A model generated the notes under the pieces. It was not told the origin of the DNA, did no database searches, and saw only the letters and a program-made list of their open reading frames with translations. A DNA stretch of 64,000 bases from NCBI GenBank assembly GCA_028023455.1, contig JAQFVV010006255.1, positions 1,982,001-2,046,000 on the forward strand, given 5' to 3'. This document shows positions 46,871-59,384 of this stretch, piece after piece. Position numbers and translations under genes: made by a program. The DNA is from Epiperipatus broadwayi (taxonomy: Eukaryota; Onychophora; Udeonychophora; Euonychophora; Peripatidae). Each line of letters begins with the position of its first letter. Positions within the stretch are counted from its first letter, which is position 1.

Positions 46871-48000
46871 TCTTTTTTCGTGAGAATTAGAACTTACTAT
46901 GGCATAAATTGAATTAGCACCTTTCAGTAAATCCTTGTTGAAACTAGCTAAATAAAAGATCACTAGTAAGTGGGCTTAGGGTTATAGCTGGTGATTTTCA
47001 GCATTCCTTTTCTTACTTACCAACTACTACCTTGATTGATGACATTGCAACCATTGCTATATGAGAGCGATAATTAATTTTGTCCATTATTATTGTAAAT
47101 ATAAAAGAGAATGTACATTAATACAGTCATTTATGTAGTCATCCTGTTTTTACAAAAGTCCAGTTGATATTTCAGTTAAAAACTATCAGGCATCTGAGAA
47201 AGAAGACCATGGTGTTTCTTGATCTAAAATAATGTCAGCTGCTTGCTGATGCAAATTGTGAACACACCATACATACTCATTTACAAAAAAAAAAACAAAA
47301 ACAAAATATAAAATTACCCATATATAAATATATACTCACATTTGTAGACTATGAAATATATTTTTAAATATATATCCAAGATATTTTACAGTATGATAAT
47401 AAAATTATTTTTAATACCTAATTTGAATAACATGGTGACATGTAAATTTTTTTTTTTGATTTCAATCGGGCTTAGGATTTTTTTTCATATAGGTAGCCCA
47501 TAGCAATCCCAACTAACCATCTAAATATAGAACTATAAATGAACAGGAAGGTATATTTAATTACAGGATAAACATAATAGAAAAACACTCAAAATCCTCA
47601 CTATCTGGTATTTGGAAAGCCTGATTTGAAGTGACATTTAATGACTGTTTTCATATCTTTACATGAGACTGGGACAAGAGCCACAAATCGAGAAAACAAA
47701 CTAAAACTAAGATCCATACGTGAAGTTTTAATCATATATAAGAGGGAGAATATTTTTACCAAAAATTATATATAAAGCTTAATATTTATAAAGAATTATT
47801 TACTCTGTCAATATCATTAATAATAATAAACAAATACTATCTGATTTGCATAGCTATGTATGATTCTAATTATACTAATGTCAGTAATGTTTCAAGGTGT
47901 TCTCATAAATCTTAATAATACAATCTTAGAGTACTTTTATAACTTTGCACAAAATGTATAGCTGTATATAATGGGTGAATAATTCTTCTAATAAAACCTC
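46871..48000. other. AT-rich, no gene recognised
   Basis: Nothing identified beyond short A runs (47288-47310). Confidence 0.35.
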
Positions 48001-48375
48001 ATTTGTTTTATATTCAATAAGGCTAGCAAGTTAGTTCTTAACTCTTAGGTTGCATTTTGTTTGGATCAAACACTTATCTCAGGATTCTTAATAAAACATA
48101 GCAATTATTATTCTGAAAAATTAGTAATTCCAACAATTTTAAATTGATTTATTCTTGATATGATGAAGAAAACAGAAGGATTTTATTGTCTATTATATTT
48201 AATAAGGCTAGCAAGTTAGTTCTTAACTTTTAAGTTGCATTTTATTTGGAACAAACACTCACCTCAGGGTTTTTAATAAAATATAGCAATTACTATTCTT
48301 AAAAATTATTAATCTCAACAATTTTAAATTGATCCATTCTTGAAATGATTAAGATAGCAAAGGGATTTTATTGCA
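48001..48375. repeat. Direct duplication, period about 185 bp
   Basis: AATAAGGCTAGCAAGTTAGT with TCTTAACT, then TTGCATTTT, CAAACACT, CTCAGG and CAATTTTAAATTGAT recurs at about 48011 and 48196. Two diverged tandem copies, unknown family. Confidence 0.8.
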
Positions 48376-49886
48376 TTTAATCATAGCTTAACGAATCCAA
48401 TATTAAAAATAGAAATGATTTAAGTAAATTGAAAAAACAAAAATAAAAATTACTTCTTAAAGTGTAATTGTGATCACATACATTTATTTATAAGATGTGT
48501 AGATGATGATGATCATTTTCAATTAACAACAAAAAGCCACATTATAAAAAAATAAATTATAGCAATTAATTTATTAATTATAAAATGTTATATAAAAATA
48601 TTTAGACAAATGTAATAATAATAATAATAATATGTTATCTGAAAAGATTATCAATCATATTGCATTGTTCTACTTGATAAATACTTTCTATTTGAGTTAT
48701 AAATACCTATGTGTTATCACAAACATGATGTGACAACAAAACACTTCATTGAAGAAGGTTGTATAATGTTTATTTAAAAACTAAGCATTAACCGCAGGTA
48801 GAATACAAGAATGTTTTATTTCACCCTTAAGTATGCTAATAATAATAATTGTAATAACAACAATCTCTTCTTATAGATATCAAACTTACTGTTTAATCCC
48901 TTTCATGAACAAATAAGGCGTTTACCCAAATTCATATTATTATTATTCTTTAAATATATAACTTTAATGAGATTTGGTCATTATAGATGCTAGTGGCATG
49001 ACCTAATAATTTTTAAGCATATATTAGAGCTAAAACTTTAAAACGATATTGTTAGGAGTTAAACTCAACTAAACAATAATATTTATGATTAGCAATATAC
49101 CATATACTTCTCAGTAACTCACATGAGTACTTCTTGGATAAAATAAGAAGGGCAATCTTATAACTATTTAATTGTTTATTCTAGATCCTTTATATTATAG
49201 AAAAACCTGAGGTTGATTTAAGAGGTCAATAAAACATGTGAGAGATTAACCACTATGGGGTTGTAGCATATTTTATATTAGCTTAAAGTTCAATACAACT
49301 GATCTCCAATGCATAATAGAATTATAAACACAATCATTTATCCGATTTCATCCAATTCCCTAATAAATATAATGTATTACCTGCATCTTCCTTTTGATAT
49401 TTTCTTCTTGGAGAACTTTTATTAAATCATAATACTACTAATTTTAAAATATTAAAATCATTAAACAAATTAACTAATTATAGGAGATGTATAAAATTTA
49501 TAATCAATAGTTATTGAATAAACATCTGAGAAAATTTATCCAGGCACACTTTTAGTTATTCCAATCATATCAAAATATTATTTGGCATTTTTATAAAATA
49601 TTAAATTTCTCAAAAATGCATTCAATACACTTAATCCAGACAAGGGTATAACTAATTTTGGGAGCTGAGATATTATAGCAGAAATTCATCAATATTTACA
49701 AAGGTATAAAACCAATGATAAATTGTAACAATTCTATGCATATTTACAAAGGTATAAAACCAATGAATATAAATGCATTATTTTTTGGATTCCTGTGGTC
49801 ACTGTAATATCACACAAATATTAATCTTCAGAAATATTACCTAAAGCACATTTTTCTTTATTTTTGCTGTAATATCCTATACAAAT
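48376..49886. other. AT-rich, one short duplication
   Basis: ATATTTACAAAGGTATAAAA followed by CCAATGA is present twice, at 49692 and 49740. An AAT microsatellite lies near 48609-48630. No genes recognised. Confidence 0.4.
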
Positions 49887-50207
49887 ACAATTTATCCAAA
49901 CCACTTCAAATACTTTTTCACAAAACTCTTTATTTGTACATATATGCATACACCTACATTTTGACTGTTCTGCAGTCTTCTTCAAAGCCAATTTACTTTA
50001 ATGTCTTATATACATACATCTATATTTTGACTGTCCTGCAGTCTTTTTCAGAGCCAATTTACTTAAATTTCTTAAAAAAACACTTTTTAAGAGATTAAAG
50101 TAAATTGGCTCTGAAGAAGACTGCAGGACAGTCGAACATAGGAATATGTATATATGTACAGATAAAGAATTTTGTTAAAAAGTATTTGAAGTGGTTTGGA
50201 TAAATTG
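49887..50207. repeat. Foldback with hammerhead-like cores
   Basis: The outer arms pair: AATTTATCCAAACCACTTCA at about 49890 and its complement ending near 50207. Each arm leads to a GACTGCAGGACAGTC-type hairpin, one on the plus strand (50111-50136) and two on the minus strand (about 49960-49988 and 50028-50056), so one arm contains a partial tandem duplication. Same core family as the motif at 26299. Confidence 0.7.
50111..50136 (+). ncRNA. Hammerhead-like core (CTGAAGA...GAA)
   Basis: CTGAAGA, spacer A, a perfect 5-bp stem II GACTG/CAGTC with loop CAGGA, then GAA followed by C instead of A. The two minus-strand copies have AAAA after the stem instead of GAAA. The order of a hammerhead core is kept, but no copy has the whole conserved set and no clear stem I is found. 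Confidence 0.45.
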
Positions 50208-50881
50208 TAAATATTACTCTTTTGGTTAAATTAGCTTTACAAGAATATCCAAGATTTTAATAGCTTTCCACTAATGTAATATGCAGCAATTTATTGATCC
50301 ATTACTTCAAGTCAATTTTATAATATTCAGTCAGAGTTCAGGTCATTCTTATAACAGATAAGACCAAGCAATTCATTAATCTCTTTGATTCCAATTCATT
50401 TATAAGATTTATTTACTGTTTTAGGTAGTGTAACGGTCAAATCTGTACATTCACGCAACAAAATCCAGAGTTTTAGTAAATCATCCCAAGGCTGACCAGC
50501 ATAGAGTGGTATGAACCACGTCTGATATAGCCCCAGCTTCATTACTAACACTCAAAGATTTACCACCTTGCGGATGACACCTATGAGGCCACAGCAACAT
50601 TCTCTTTCTTCATGTGCCGGCAGTAGAACATCGGTAAAGCACAAGACTATGGGAAATTGACATTCTAACTAGTATAGCTATATAGACAATGTGTGTGGCG
50701 GAACATAATTATCAAATATGGATTGTGATTCTTAACTAATAATTAACTAATCAATAATGACTTAACAATGAGCAACATTGAGACATGAAACAAAAGTTAA
50801 ATTTAAAATTAATTTAATGAAAACCAAATAATAAAATTCTTAAATGAAAATAATAATTACATTGTGGTTATATAGATTGTC
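50208..50881. other. Flank with a GC-richer block
   Basis: 50428-50650 is GC-richer (CACCTTGCGGATGACACCTA, CATGTGCCGGCAGTAGAACA). The TGTAACGG at its start resembles an LTR border, but I found no partner. Unassigned. Confidence 0.35.
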
Positions 50882-51240
50882 TCATTCGCAGGTGATTAAG
50901 TTAGGGATACAATTTAACATTTGAGGTTTGAGTTCACACGCAAGTGATGATTGAGGATATAATCATTTATGGTTTATTTAGTTACATGTAGCTTTAGTTT
51001 ACATATATATATATATGACAATTTAAATCACTCACAGGTGACATTAATTATTCTGGTTACAAATTAGTTACATTATTATATTTGTCATATATATGTATAT
51101 CACTCATAGGTGATGATTTTAATGTGAGCATTTACTGTTTATATATAGCGTTTTCAATCATGCACAGGTGATTGTAGTTTGGGTTACAAATAATTTAATT
51201 TACTTTGCTATATATATATATCTATCACTCGCAGGTGATG
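50882..51240. repeat. Six degenerate copies of TCACTCGCAGGTGA
   Basis: TCAC/TCAT...CAGGTGA-type blocks occur at 50882, 50934, 51028, 51100, 51158 and 51225, spaced 52-94 bp. Each contains TCA(C/T)NC and (A/G)GGTGA, close to a dyad. Between them AT-rich pieces (GGGTTACAAAT, ATATATATGTATAT) also recur, so this is probably a decayed tandem repeat of about 65 bp. Several copies contain the E-box CAGGTG, which may be chance. Confidence 0.6.
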
Positions 51241-53280
51241 AAGAAATTATACATTTAAAATTACAGTTTCATGAGCTAAAGATTACTTTATAACTCGATT
51301 AATTTGCTCATGATGATCTATGCCTAGTTTATGCTATATAACAGGATCTAGATCCACCCTAGAGCTAGCAGAAGTGATTATAAACATTTATAAAGAATAT
51401 CACATTTTATTAAGCGCAATTACTTAATATTCTCTATATAACTTGTATGCCTATGAAATTAGATTCGAATTCAGATCAAATCTGAAAAATACAATTATTA
51501 TGGCGGAATGAACTGATGATTGGCAGTCAGACTTCAGATACCAAGGCGTATAGAAATATAAAATCTGAGTCCCTGTGTCTCAAATGTGCCTTTTCAGGGG
51601 ATTTGTATCAAGTACCAGTTCCCTTGTTCACCATACTTATTGCTGTGGAAATAAGAGACCTTTTAGTCTGGTGATCGAACAACTAATTAAACTATGGGAG
51701 TCTCATGCTCCATTTCCGAGGATGCAGAATGGGGTGGTGCATAGCCAACTGCCATCTGAAGGAGATAGTTGTCCGAGCTAAGAGAGTAATGGTGTAGCCC
51801 TTATACATACGCCCATTAAAGAAATATACACAGCAACAAGGATATATGCCGTAGCATTTCTTAGGACACATTCGCACCACTGACTACATTATTATATAAT
51901 AGAAATTAGGATGCTAAACAATAGTTTCCTTCATGAAACTACCGTATATCAGTTCATTATATAGCATCTATAATTATGCTATTAAGGAAAGCTTATGAAT
52001 CTAATTTATAAAGCTATCTATATAGGCATTTATAATTCTAGGGAGGAGTACAGCATATTATGGAGAATTACAATATAAAGTTATAGCTTTATGCTGTATT
52101 TCATCACTCCGGCTAAATATTAGTTAAATATTATCTCTAAAGCAAATCTATCTTAAAGTAACTGTAAGCTTTTAATTATCTCTTAAATAAGATATTTTGT
52201 CTCTTTCAAAACGGAGTTTCTTTTGTGCATTAATATACGCGATACTACATATATGTGTGAGAAGATTTAATCACTCCTCACTAAGCATTTAACTAAGAGC
52301 AAAACCGCGTTTTGAACAAATATAGCATAAACAAATACATAATTGAAAAATAATAAAATTTGACATAGATTTAACTAAAAGAAATGTAAGTTTAAAGAGG
52401 AGATTTCACGTAAGTGAAATCTGAAGTTTGGCTTTGTTTTAGCCTAGTTTAAAAGGAAATTGAAATGCAATTAGTTTATGTCTGATTGATTCAGTTCAGT
52501 ACAAATTTAAGTTGTGTATGAGAATTAATAAAGGCAAATATTATCATTACGTTAAAATATGTAAAAGCAAATATCATTAAGTTAAAATATGTAGAATAAC
52601 TTAGAAACTTAATTATCATTTTAGAATAAAGCATTTAGAATTATACATAACAAAAGTTATGATAAATAATTTAAAAATCAATCGATTTATGCAAATTAAA
52701 ACTGAATAACTTTTAATAACTCAGAATAAGATAAATACATTGAACTAACTTGAACTAAATCAATCAAAGATAAATCAGCAAACCAACAAATAAATCAGCA
52801 AATAAATTGAGTAAATAAATCAATAATTAAATAAATCAGTTATTAACTCAGTATGTAAATCAGGCAAGACTTTAAGATTAAAATAAAGAAAATAAAATTA
52901 CATTTAAGGGATGAGTTTAAAGTACATTATTATTATGGCCATAGATTTTAGATTTAGCTAGCTTTTAGGAATTAATGCATTTTAGTTGAAAAGTTAACTT
53001 TAAACTGAGGGAATTCATTACCGATCTCTTCTTTCTGCTGGCAAGCTGGTTTCATGTTGGCAGACTCTGTTTACTGGCACCGGCTTCTATCTTACTACTC
53101 TTCTCATGGTAGATCTTCCCGGGGTCAAGAAGGCAAGAAAATTGCCTTCTACTCAGACTTCATCATTATCAGCAATCTTAAAACAATTTGTCAATGAATT
53201 GACTTGAAATAATGTCCGAATGCATTAAAGATGGCTGCAGAGGTTTATATTATCAGCTTACCTCCCTCTCCCTGTCATAG
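51241..53280. other. Mosaic with GC-richer islands, unassigned
   Basis: Mostly AT-rich with two GC-richer islands, 51540-51890 and 53030-53180. Overlapping short frames in the first (51575-51781 plus, 51692-51880 minus) show no family motif. Together with 50428-50650 and the AGGTGA repeats these may be pieces of one unknown element. 52735-52860 repeats AAATCA/AAATAAATCAG-type words. Confidence 0.35.
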
Positions 53281-55240
53281 TAAGTTTTTAGATCTGTTTT
53301 GCTAATTTTCTCGCTGTATTCTAAGAATCATGGAATCCCACTGTTTTTGATTTCTACAGCTGGGTTTTACATCTGGTCATCCGTGATTTTTTCTTGATCG
53401 CTCAGGATAATTTATTCATATCTTATTCTACAATCTATTGTTACTTTTAATTTTGTAATTAGGTCAAAATACAGCGAGAAAGATTAAGTTTTATGAGGTC
53501 ATCTTTTTAGAAAACAAATCTACAGATGGAAAACATCTGGTTATATATGTAACTCAATCATTTAATTTAGCGATATATGCAGAATTATATAATACTTTCA
53601 AATATTACTTTTAGAATAATTATTCTAAATAAAGAAATTTATAATGTTTTAATTCTGTTAACATTATTCTTTCCTGCATATATGTAGTCTCTTGTTACAC
53701 ATACAAAGCATTTTTCATTTATTTACTACTAGAAATATATATGTGTGTATATATGGGTTTTTACCTATACAGATACAATTTTCATAGTATATGCTAAGAT
53801 ATACGCACACATACATGATAATACATTTAGGTTAAATTTAGCCTTATTTTAGTACAATATTAACATGATATAGGAGGATTTGGTGGTAGTTACATATATA
53901 GAAATACTACTATAGCATATTGTAGGTGAAACAGTAGTATTGATAGATCTGACTGTTTCAGTAGTTTTCACAAATATAAAATTAAGCCACGTGGAACCAT
54001 AAATTCTTATGAATTTTATTATATTTCTTAGAAACTTTAGATTGATATAGTCAAGATGATTCCAAATAAGCTATTTTAATCTTTAAAGAAGAGATGAATG
54101 ATTATTGCTGTGTTATCATAAGCTGTAGCATTCCATAAGCAATTTTGAAAATTCACAGATGAATCGAAATATTTAAATTTCATTCCTTTAAATGCATTAA
54201 TGAATAAAATTTATAAACACTTTATCTTCGCAAATGTAATATATATACATTTACAAAAACTGTATGAAGAGCATAGCTTTAACATTATCAATACTGTAGT
54301 GCTTAGCATGCTTGCAACTGATAATTGTCATAAAGACAGCAATAGTTGTAACAGAGGTGGGGGAATAATATTAAAAAATTAACACATTGTTTGCATAGTA
54401 CTTTAAATAGTTAGAGCAAGTCAAAAATATGCTAGCACTACAGTATTGTTAATGTTAATAAAACTTTACTCTTAATACAGGTTTTGTATTTGTATATATA
54501 ATTAAATGCATTACTGAATGATAAACATTGTTAATAATTTAATTTCTTCATTCAGGATGACTTAGAGGAAATATTTGTTTTCAAGGCAAATGTTTAGCTG
54601 GTTTTTTATTCAGACATGCTCTAGGTGACAAAATGGCTAATTCTAAGTTTAAATCTGATGCAGTCCTTCACCACACTGTAATGACTAAACAAATTTTGAC
54701 AAGTAGTTGTATTTATAAATTTCTGTCATGTGATTAGTGATTTCATAATTTTATACCCACAATATTTTACTTTTTGGATTTGTATGAGAAAATTCAACTA
54801 GCAAGGAAACGATTGGAAGCAGGCAAGTTTTGAAAGTTTCAAAGGTTTAAAGTGGCAAATTTGCAAGCAGAAATATTTAAAATGAGAGTTAAATATTATT
54901 TTGGAAATTAAACTACCATATTACATTAATTAACAATAAAAATAAACTACACAGCTATTTATTTTACAAATAAATTATTTGCAATATTAAAATATTAAAG
55001 TAATTGATTTCTATTTTATTTATTTAAAGTTCTCATTTTTAATAATAGTAATAAACCTTTTTATTTAACCTAAGAATGAATTCAATTAAGCATTTTATGA
55101 TTATTATTTTTCAAATTAACTAAGTTCTAAAACAAACTTTTGTGCACAAGCACACATGTTTAAATGTAATATTAAAATTTGCTATTATGATTGGGTGTGT
55201 TGTTGGTGGTCTAGCTATCATATTCAAATTATGCTCGCGT
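53281..55240. other. AT-rich, no gene recognised
   Basis: A short inverted pair, TTTTCTCGCTGTATTCT near 53307 and AAAATACAGCGAGAAAGA near 53466, bounds about 160 bp. Nothing else is identified. Confidence 0.4.
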
Positions 55241-55322
55241 TAATATTATTTTAAATATGTTCTTTTATTGTAGTTAGCGAGTATTAATATTATTTTAAAT
55301 ATGTTCTTTTATTGTAGTTAGC
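55241..55322. repeat. 44-bp direct duplication
   Basis: TAATATTATTTTAAATATGT, then TCTTTTATTGTAGTTAGCG, occurs twice in tandem (55241 and 55285) with almost no change, so it is a recent small duplication. Confidence 0.85.
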
Positions 55323-55734
55323 GGAGTATCTTTTTATCCTGTGTAGTTATCCCTCTAACATTAATTTTATGAGTATGTGTTTATTTTTTATTCAATGTTA
55401 ACCGCGTTTTTTTTTTTTAAAAAATTGAGATGCATATTTTTGAGACACTGTAATTGATAAAAATCTGTATGGGAGACATCTTGAATAATTTTAATAATCT
55501 ACTCTAATAGTTAGTAATGTACAAGAAATATGAATATCACTTTCAATTTTATCATTTACCACAATAATAGTAATAAGCATCAATATTTGTTCTATTTGAT
55601 AAGCCAGTAAAATTTTTTAGTGTTTATAGTTATGATTATTGATTTAGATGTTAAAATATATTATTACAATATGTATATATACACACATGTATATAAATTA
55701 ACATATTTTGACATATATTATTTTGAGCTTATCC

Positions 55735-56950
55735 GAGATATTAAATTAACCAAAAATAATATTTTGGTAAGTTTTGATATTGTTTTGCTTTATACTAGTG
55801 TACATGTAAAGGAAGCTATTGAAGTTTTGAAAAATATTCAATTGCCTGGTTTTGTTGTGAGTTTGATTGAACTCTGCTTATTAAATACATTTTTTGTTTT
55901 TGATGGTCAGATATATAAATAAACATCAGATTTAGCTATGAGTTCACCAATTTCTCCAGCATTGGCTTCTATTTTTATGGAGAACTTGGAAAAGAAAATT
56001 TTGATATTAGCAGTTAAAAAAATATATTGATGATATTTTTGTTATTTGGCCTCATGGTCAGCATGTTCTTGATGAATTTTTATTTTTTTAAAATTCTTTT
56101 CACAATAATATCAAATTTACTATGGAAATAGAAAATAATAACCAGCTTCTATTCTTAAATGTTTTACTTGAAAAAAAGGAGGATAGTTCTTTATCCCATG
56201 GTATATATAGAAAGCAAACATACACTGGGAGATATCTAAATTTTTCTTCTCATCATCACCCAGCACAATTATTTTTAGTGACAAAGAGATTGTTAGATAG
56301 AACTAAGAGACTTTCTGATGACAGCTATTTTCATCAAGATATCTATGCTACTAAAAAAATGCTTCTTCATAGTGGTTTTGATCACAGGAGTATTAATTGG
56401 GATTTTTTATATAATAAGAAAAAAGATTTTGATTCTTCAAAAATTGAAACTGTTCTGCCATATATAAAGGGAGTAAGTGATAAAATTGATAATGTTTTAA
56501 AGAAAAATAATATCCACACAATTTATACTATATTTAAAAAATTTGATGAAGTATTTCCATGGCCTAAAGATAAAATTCCTTTGGAGTCTCATAGTGTATA
56601 TGAAATTCCATGTGGAGTTTGTTTACATTTATAGACCAATCATAGAATAAACATAAGAAAGGAAGAACACATTTGGGCAATTAGAGAAAAATCTAATTAA
56701 TCAGCCATTTATTTATTCACACTTTAAATTGACAAACCATGATATTAATTTTAATAAAACATATATTCTGGCAAAAATTGAACAATATGACTAGAGACTG
56801 TAAGGGAAGCTATAGAGATTTTTGAAAGGCCTAAGAGCATACATGAAAAGTGTGAATTAAAGAAAATGAACAATATTAGGAAAATTCTATTGGAGGATAA
56901 AATATTTTTTAAAACTTTCCTACTAATAGAATTTAAGAATGAGGAGAAAA
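55735..56950 (+). pseudogene. Penelope reverse transcriptase/endonuclease remnant
   Basis: 5'-truncated Penelope copy. NNILVSFDIVLLYTSV (about 55758-55805) is motif A with its aspartate. LIELCLLNTFFVFDGQIYK follows, then a stop. SDLAMSSPISPALASIF (55930-55980) is motif B. KYIDDIFVIWPHG near 56020 is motif C with the DD pair intact. A long open stretch (56122-56634) holds MEIENNNQLLFLNVLL, SHGIYRKQTYTGRYL and SSHHHPAQ, typical of the region after motif C, and leads into the nuclease start SVYEIPCGVC. The GIY-YIG part is broken: INIRKEEHIWAIREKSN near 56650, then VREAIEIFERPKSIHEKC near 56800. It belongs to a different Penelope lineage from the intact 21.6-kb copy. Confidence 0.85.
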
Positions 56951-59384
56951 TAAAAAGAAAAAAATAATGAACTACTCTGAATTTATGGACATGACTTGAA
57001 TTTTACGCTATCCAAAAAATTATAAACAGAGTAAAATTATAAATAACACAAAAAAAAAATGCTTAAAATTAATAAATTTAATGCATTTTACAATATATAA
57101 ATGGCCATTTTTCTATCCCTAAGCAGCTATTGTACTGAATTTTCAGTTATTTAGCTATTATATTTTTATTATATGAAAGCTCCCAGAAGTATTACTATGA
57201 ATTAACATATTTATATCTATATTATTTATTAATTTTACTTTATTGAATTTATATGTAATATTATAACACAGTTATTATTACTTATATATTTAAGTATCTA
57301 ATGTATGAATATTTTTTTTGGACAACTTAACTATTAACTATTTACAAAATATAAAGGAACATGTAGAAATTCTAATGAATAGAAAAAATTCACTAATGGC
57401 TTCAATTCTGCCACTGTACCATAGATTCAAATTCTTTAATACTATGGTTTATGGTTCATATATGTTCACCCATAGATCAGTTGCTGTTAAATTCCATTTA
57501 TGAAGCAAATGAGTGCAATAATGATGTGTTAATCTGGATCTGTTGACGAGACTAGTTGCATCTAGAAAGATTTGGAAAAAGTGATTAAAGAATCTCATAA
57601 GAATTTCATTTTTTACACCAAAATTAATTTATTGTAGATTTTTTTGGTTGAATATTTAATAAAGGGATTTGCTGAAACTATATCTTGACTTATTGATAAG
57701 TCTGATCTGTTCTTCAGTTTTTTATACATCTTCTGTGAGAGAGGAGGAATATTTGAAAGATCAGGAAAACCCTGCAAAAAATAAAATAAATGAACTTGAG
57801 TGTGCCAGCAATATTTTTCATGATAATAATATATAAATATCCAAAAGTTTAGTTGGGGAACTTTTCCCTCAATAGAATTCAACAGCAGATTATGCAAATG
57901 CTATCAAAGCTGTCAGTAGAGTACTAGCTTCAAAACCCAAGTAATACCTTCCAGTTTTTCAAGTAGGTTATTCCTAGAAATTTTGATTTAACCTTTCATA
58001 ATAATACCTTTTTTTTATATTAATTTTGGTAGAAGTCTTATCTAAGTTTACCAACATGATTAACAGTGGCACAATAGTTTTTTTTTATTTTTACATCACC
58101 CACACATTTGCAAAACTGATTAAACGACTATTTTTTTTAACAATATCCAGTGATATACAAGTTCGTTAACAATATCTGGATCTTTGGCAGGTAAAAACTA
58201 GCTATTAAAATCATTGCCACGTTTATTTCAATGGGCAACAAACTGCTTTTAATACTCATGAAGTATGGACTCTGACAGTGATTATTATAGCAAGAAAGAA
58301 CTGGAGAAAATCTATTAATATTTTTTTTTCAAGATATCCAGTATATCGACCCTAGTTAGCTGGGTTTAAATTTCATTTTGGAATAGGATTAGTTTCAGCT
58401 ATAGGGATGCAGTTTACAAGAATGATTAGACTGAAAATAAATATCTGGATTCTTCTTTAGTTTAGTCATCATAATTATATTAGATTATGACAATCTTCAA
58501 ATTTGGATTACAGGTCATTGAAGCTCAATCACTTATTGTACTATTACAGTTGTAGTTTCGTCAAACTTTGCCTATGTAACATAAAATTATTCTTTTATAA
58601 ATATATTAATATTTGTATATAGTTTGTTATTAAAGTTTTTTTTATAAGAAAAAAGAATGATTAGATTGGATTTATAATGATTGCAGGGTAAATGATCTAG
58701 TATCAGTAGTTCAGCAGATAATGGTGAATCATTTTTTGTTGAAATGAAATATAAATCAGAAATTGTTTCTGTTCTCAAGCTGTCTAAATGAAGTGTTCCT
58801 CCTCACTTGACATCATAAAATAAGTCATGGTATTTAATCTCACCCATTCTAAAAGTTAACAACCTGCTTGAATCTCATTTATATATTTCCAAAGACTATT
58901 ATAAGGATTGAAATCTCCAATCTTCTAAAAATAAAAAGGATGTAGGAAGATTTGGAAGAAAATAGTATCAGTTTGAATTGTGTGTTTATTACAATATTTA
59001 TCAAATTATTTTCAACCCAAGTTGCATGCTTTATAAGATGGCTTGAAACAAAAATAGTCACAGCATGTTTTGAAGTCATTAAATCAATAATCAATGTAAA
59101 TCCAGGAATTTTAAGATATGTATTATTAGAAAAATAATGAATATCATGAAGTATAATAAGCAGAACTTTTAATTTGTAGAAGATCTTCCATTATGATTTT
59201 GATGTTTTTTCAATGTTAAGTTGAAATAATTTTATCGGATTTCCTGACTGAAGAAAAGATGGCTCTGTAGAGGTTGTATGTGGAAAATTGAAATGTTCCA
59301 TGTTGTTTACATTATATAGTTGTTTTTTATTTCAAGAATGTAAGACCATCATCTCTATAGTTCTGGCAATAGCTATCCCTATAA
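56951..59384. other. No gene recognised
   Basis: 57060-57118 shares an old repeat with 34205-34275. Open frames at 57318-57503 (plus) and 57897-57613 (minus) have moderately normal composition but no motif I recognise; they may be transposon remnants. Confidence 0.35.

Noticed and set aside
51575-51880. Overlapping opposite-strand frames in a GC-richer island
   Set aside because: Neither shows domain motifs or splice context; they overlap on opposite strands.
50428-53704. Possible solo LTR from TGTAACGG to GTTACA
   Set aside because: No second copy, no matching 4-6 bp target duplication, and the length is unusual. Kept only as an unassigned mosaic.
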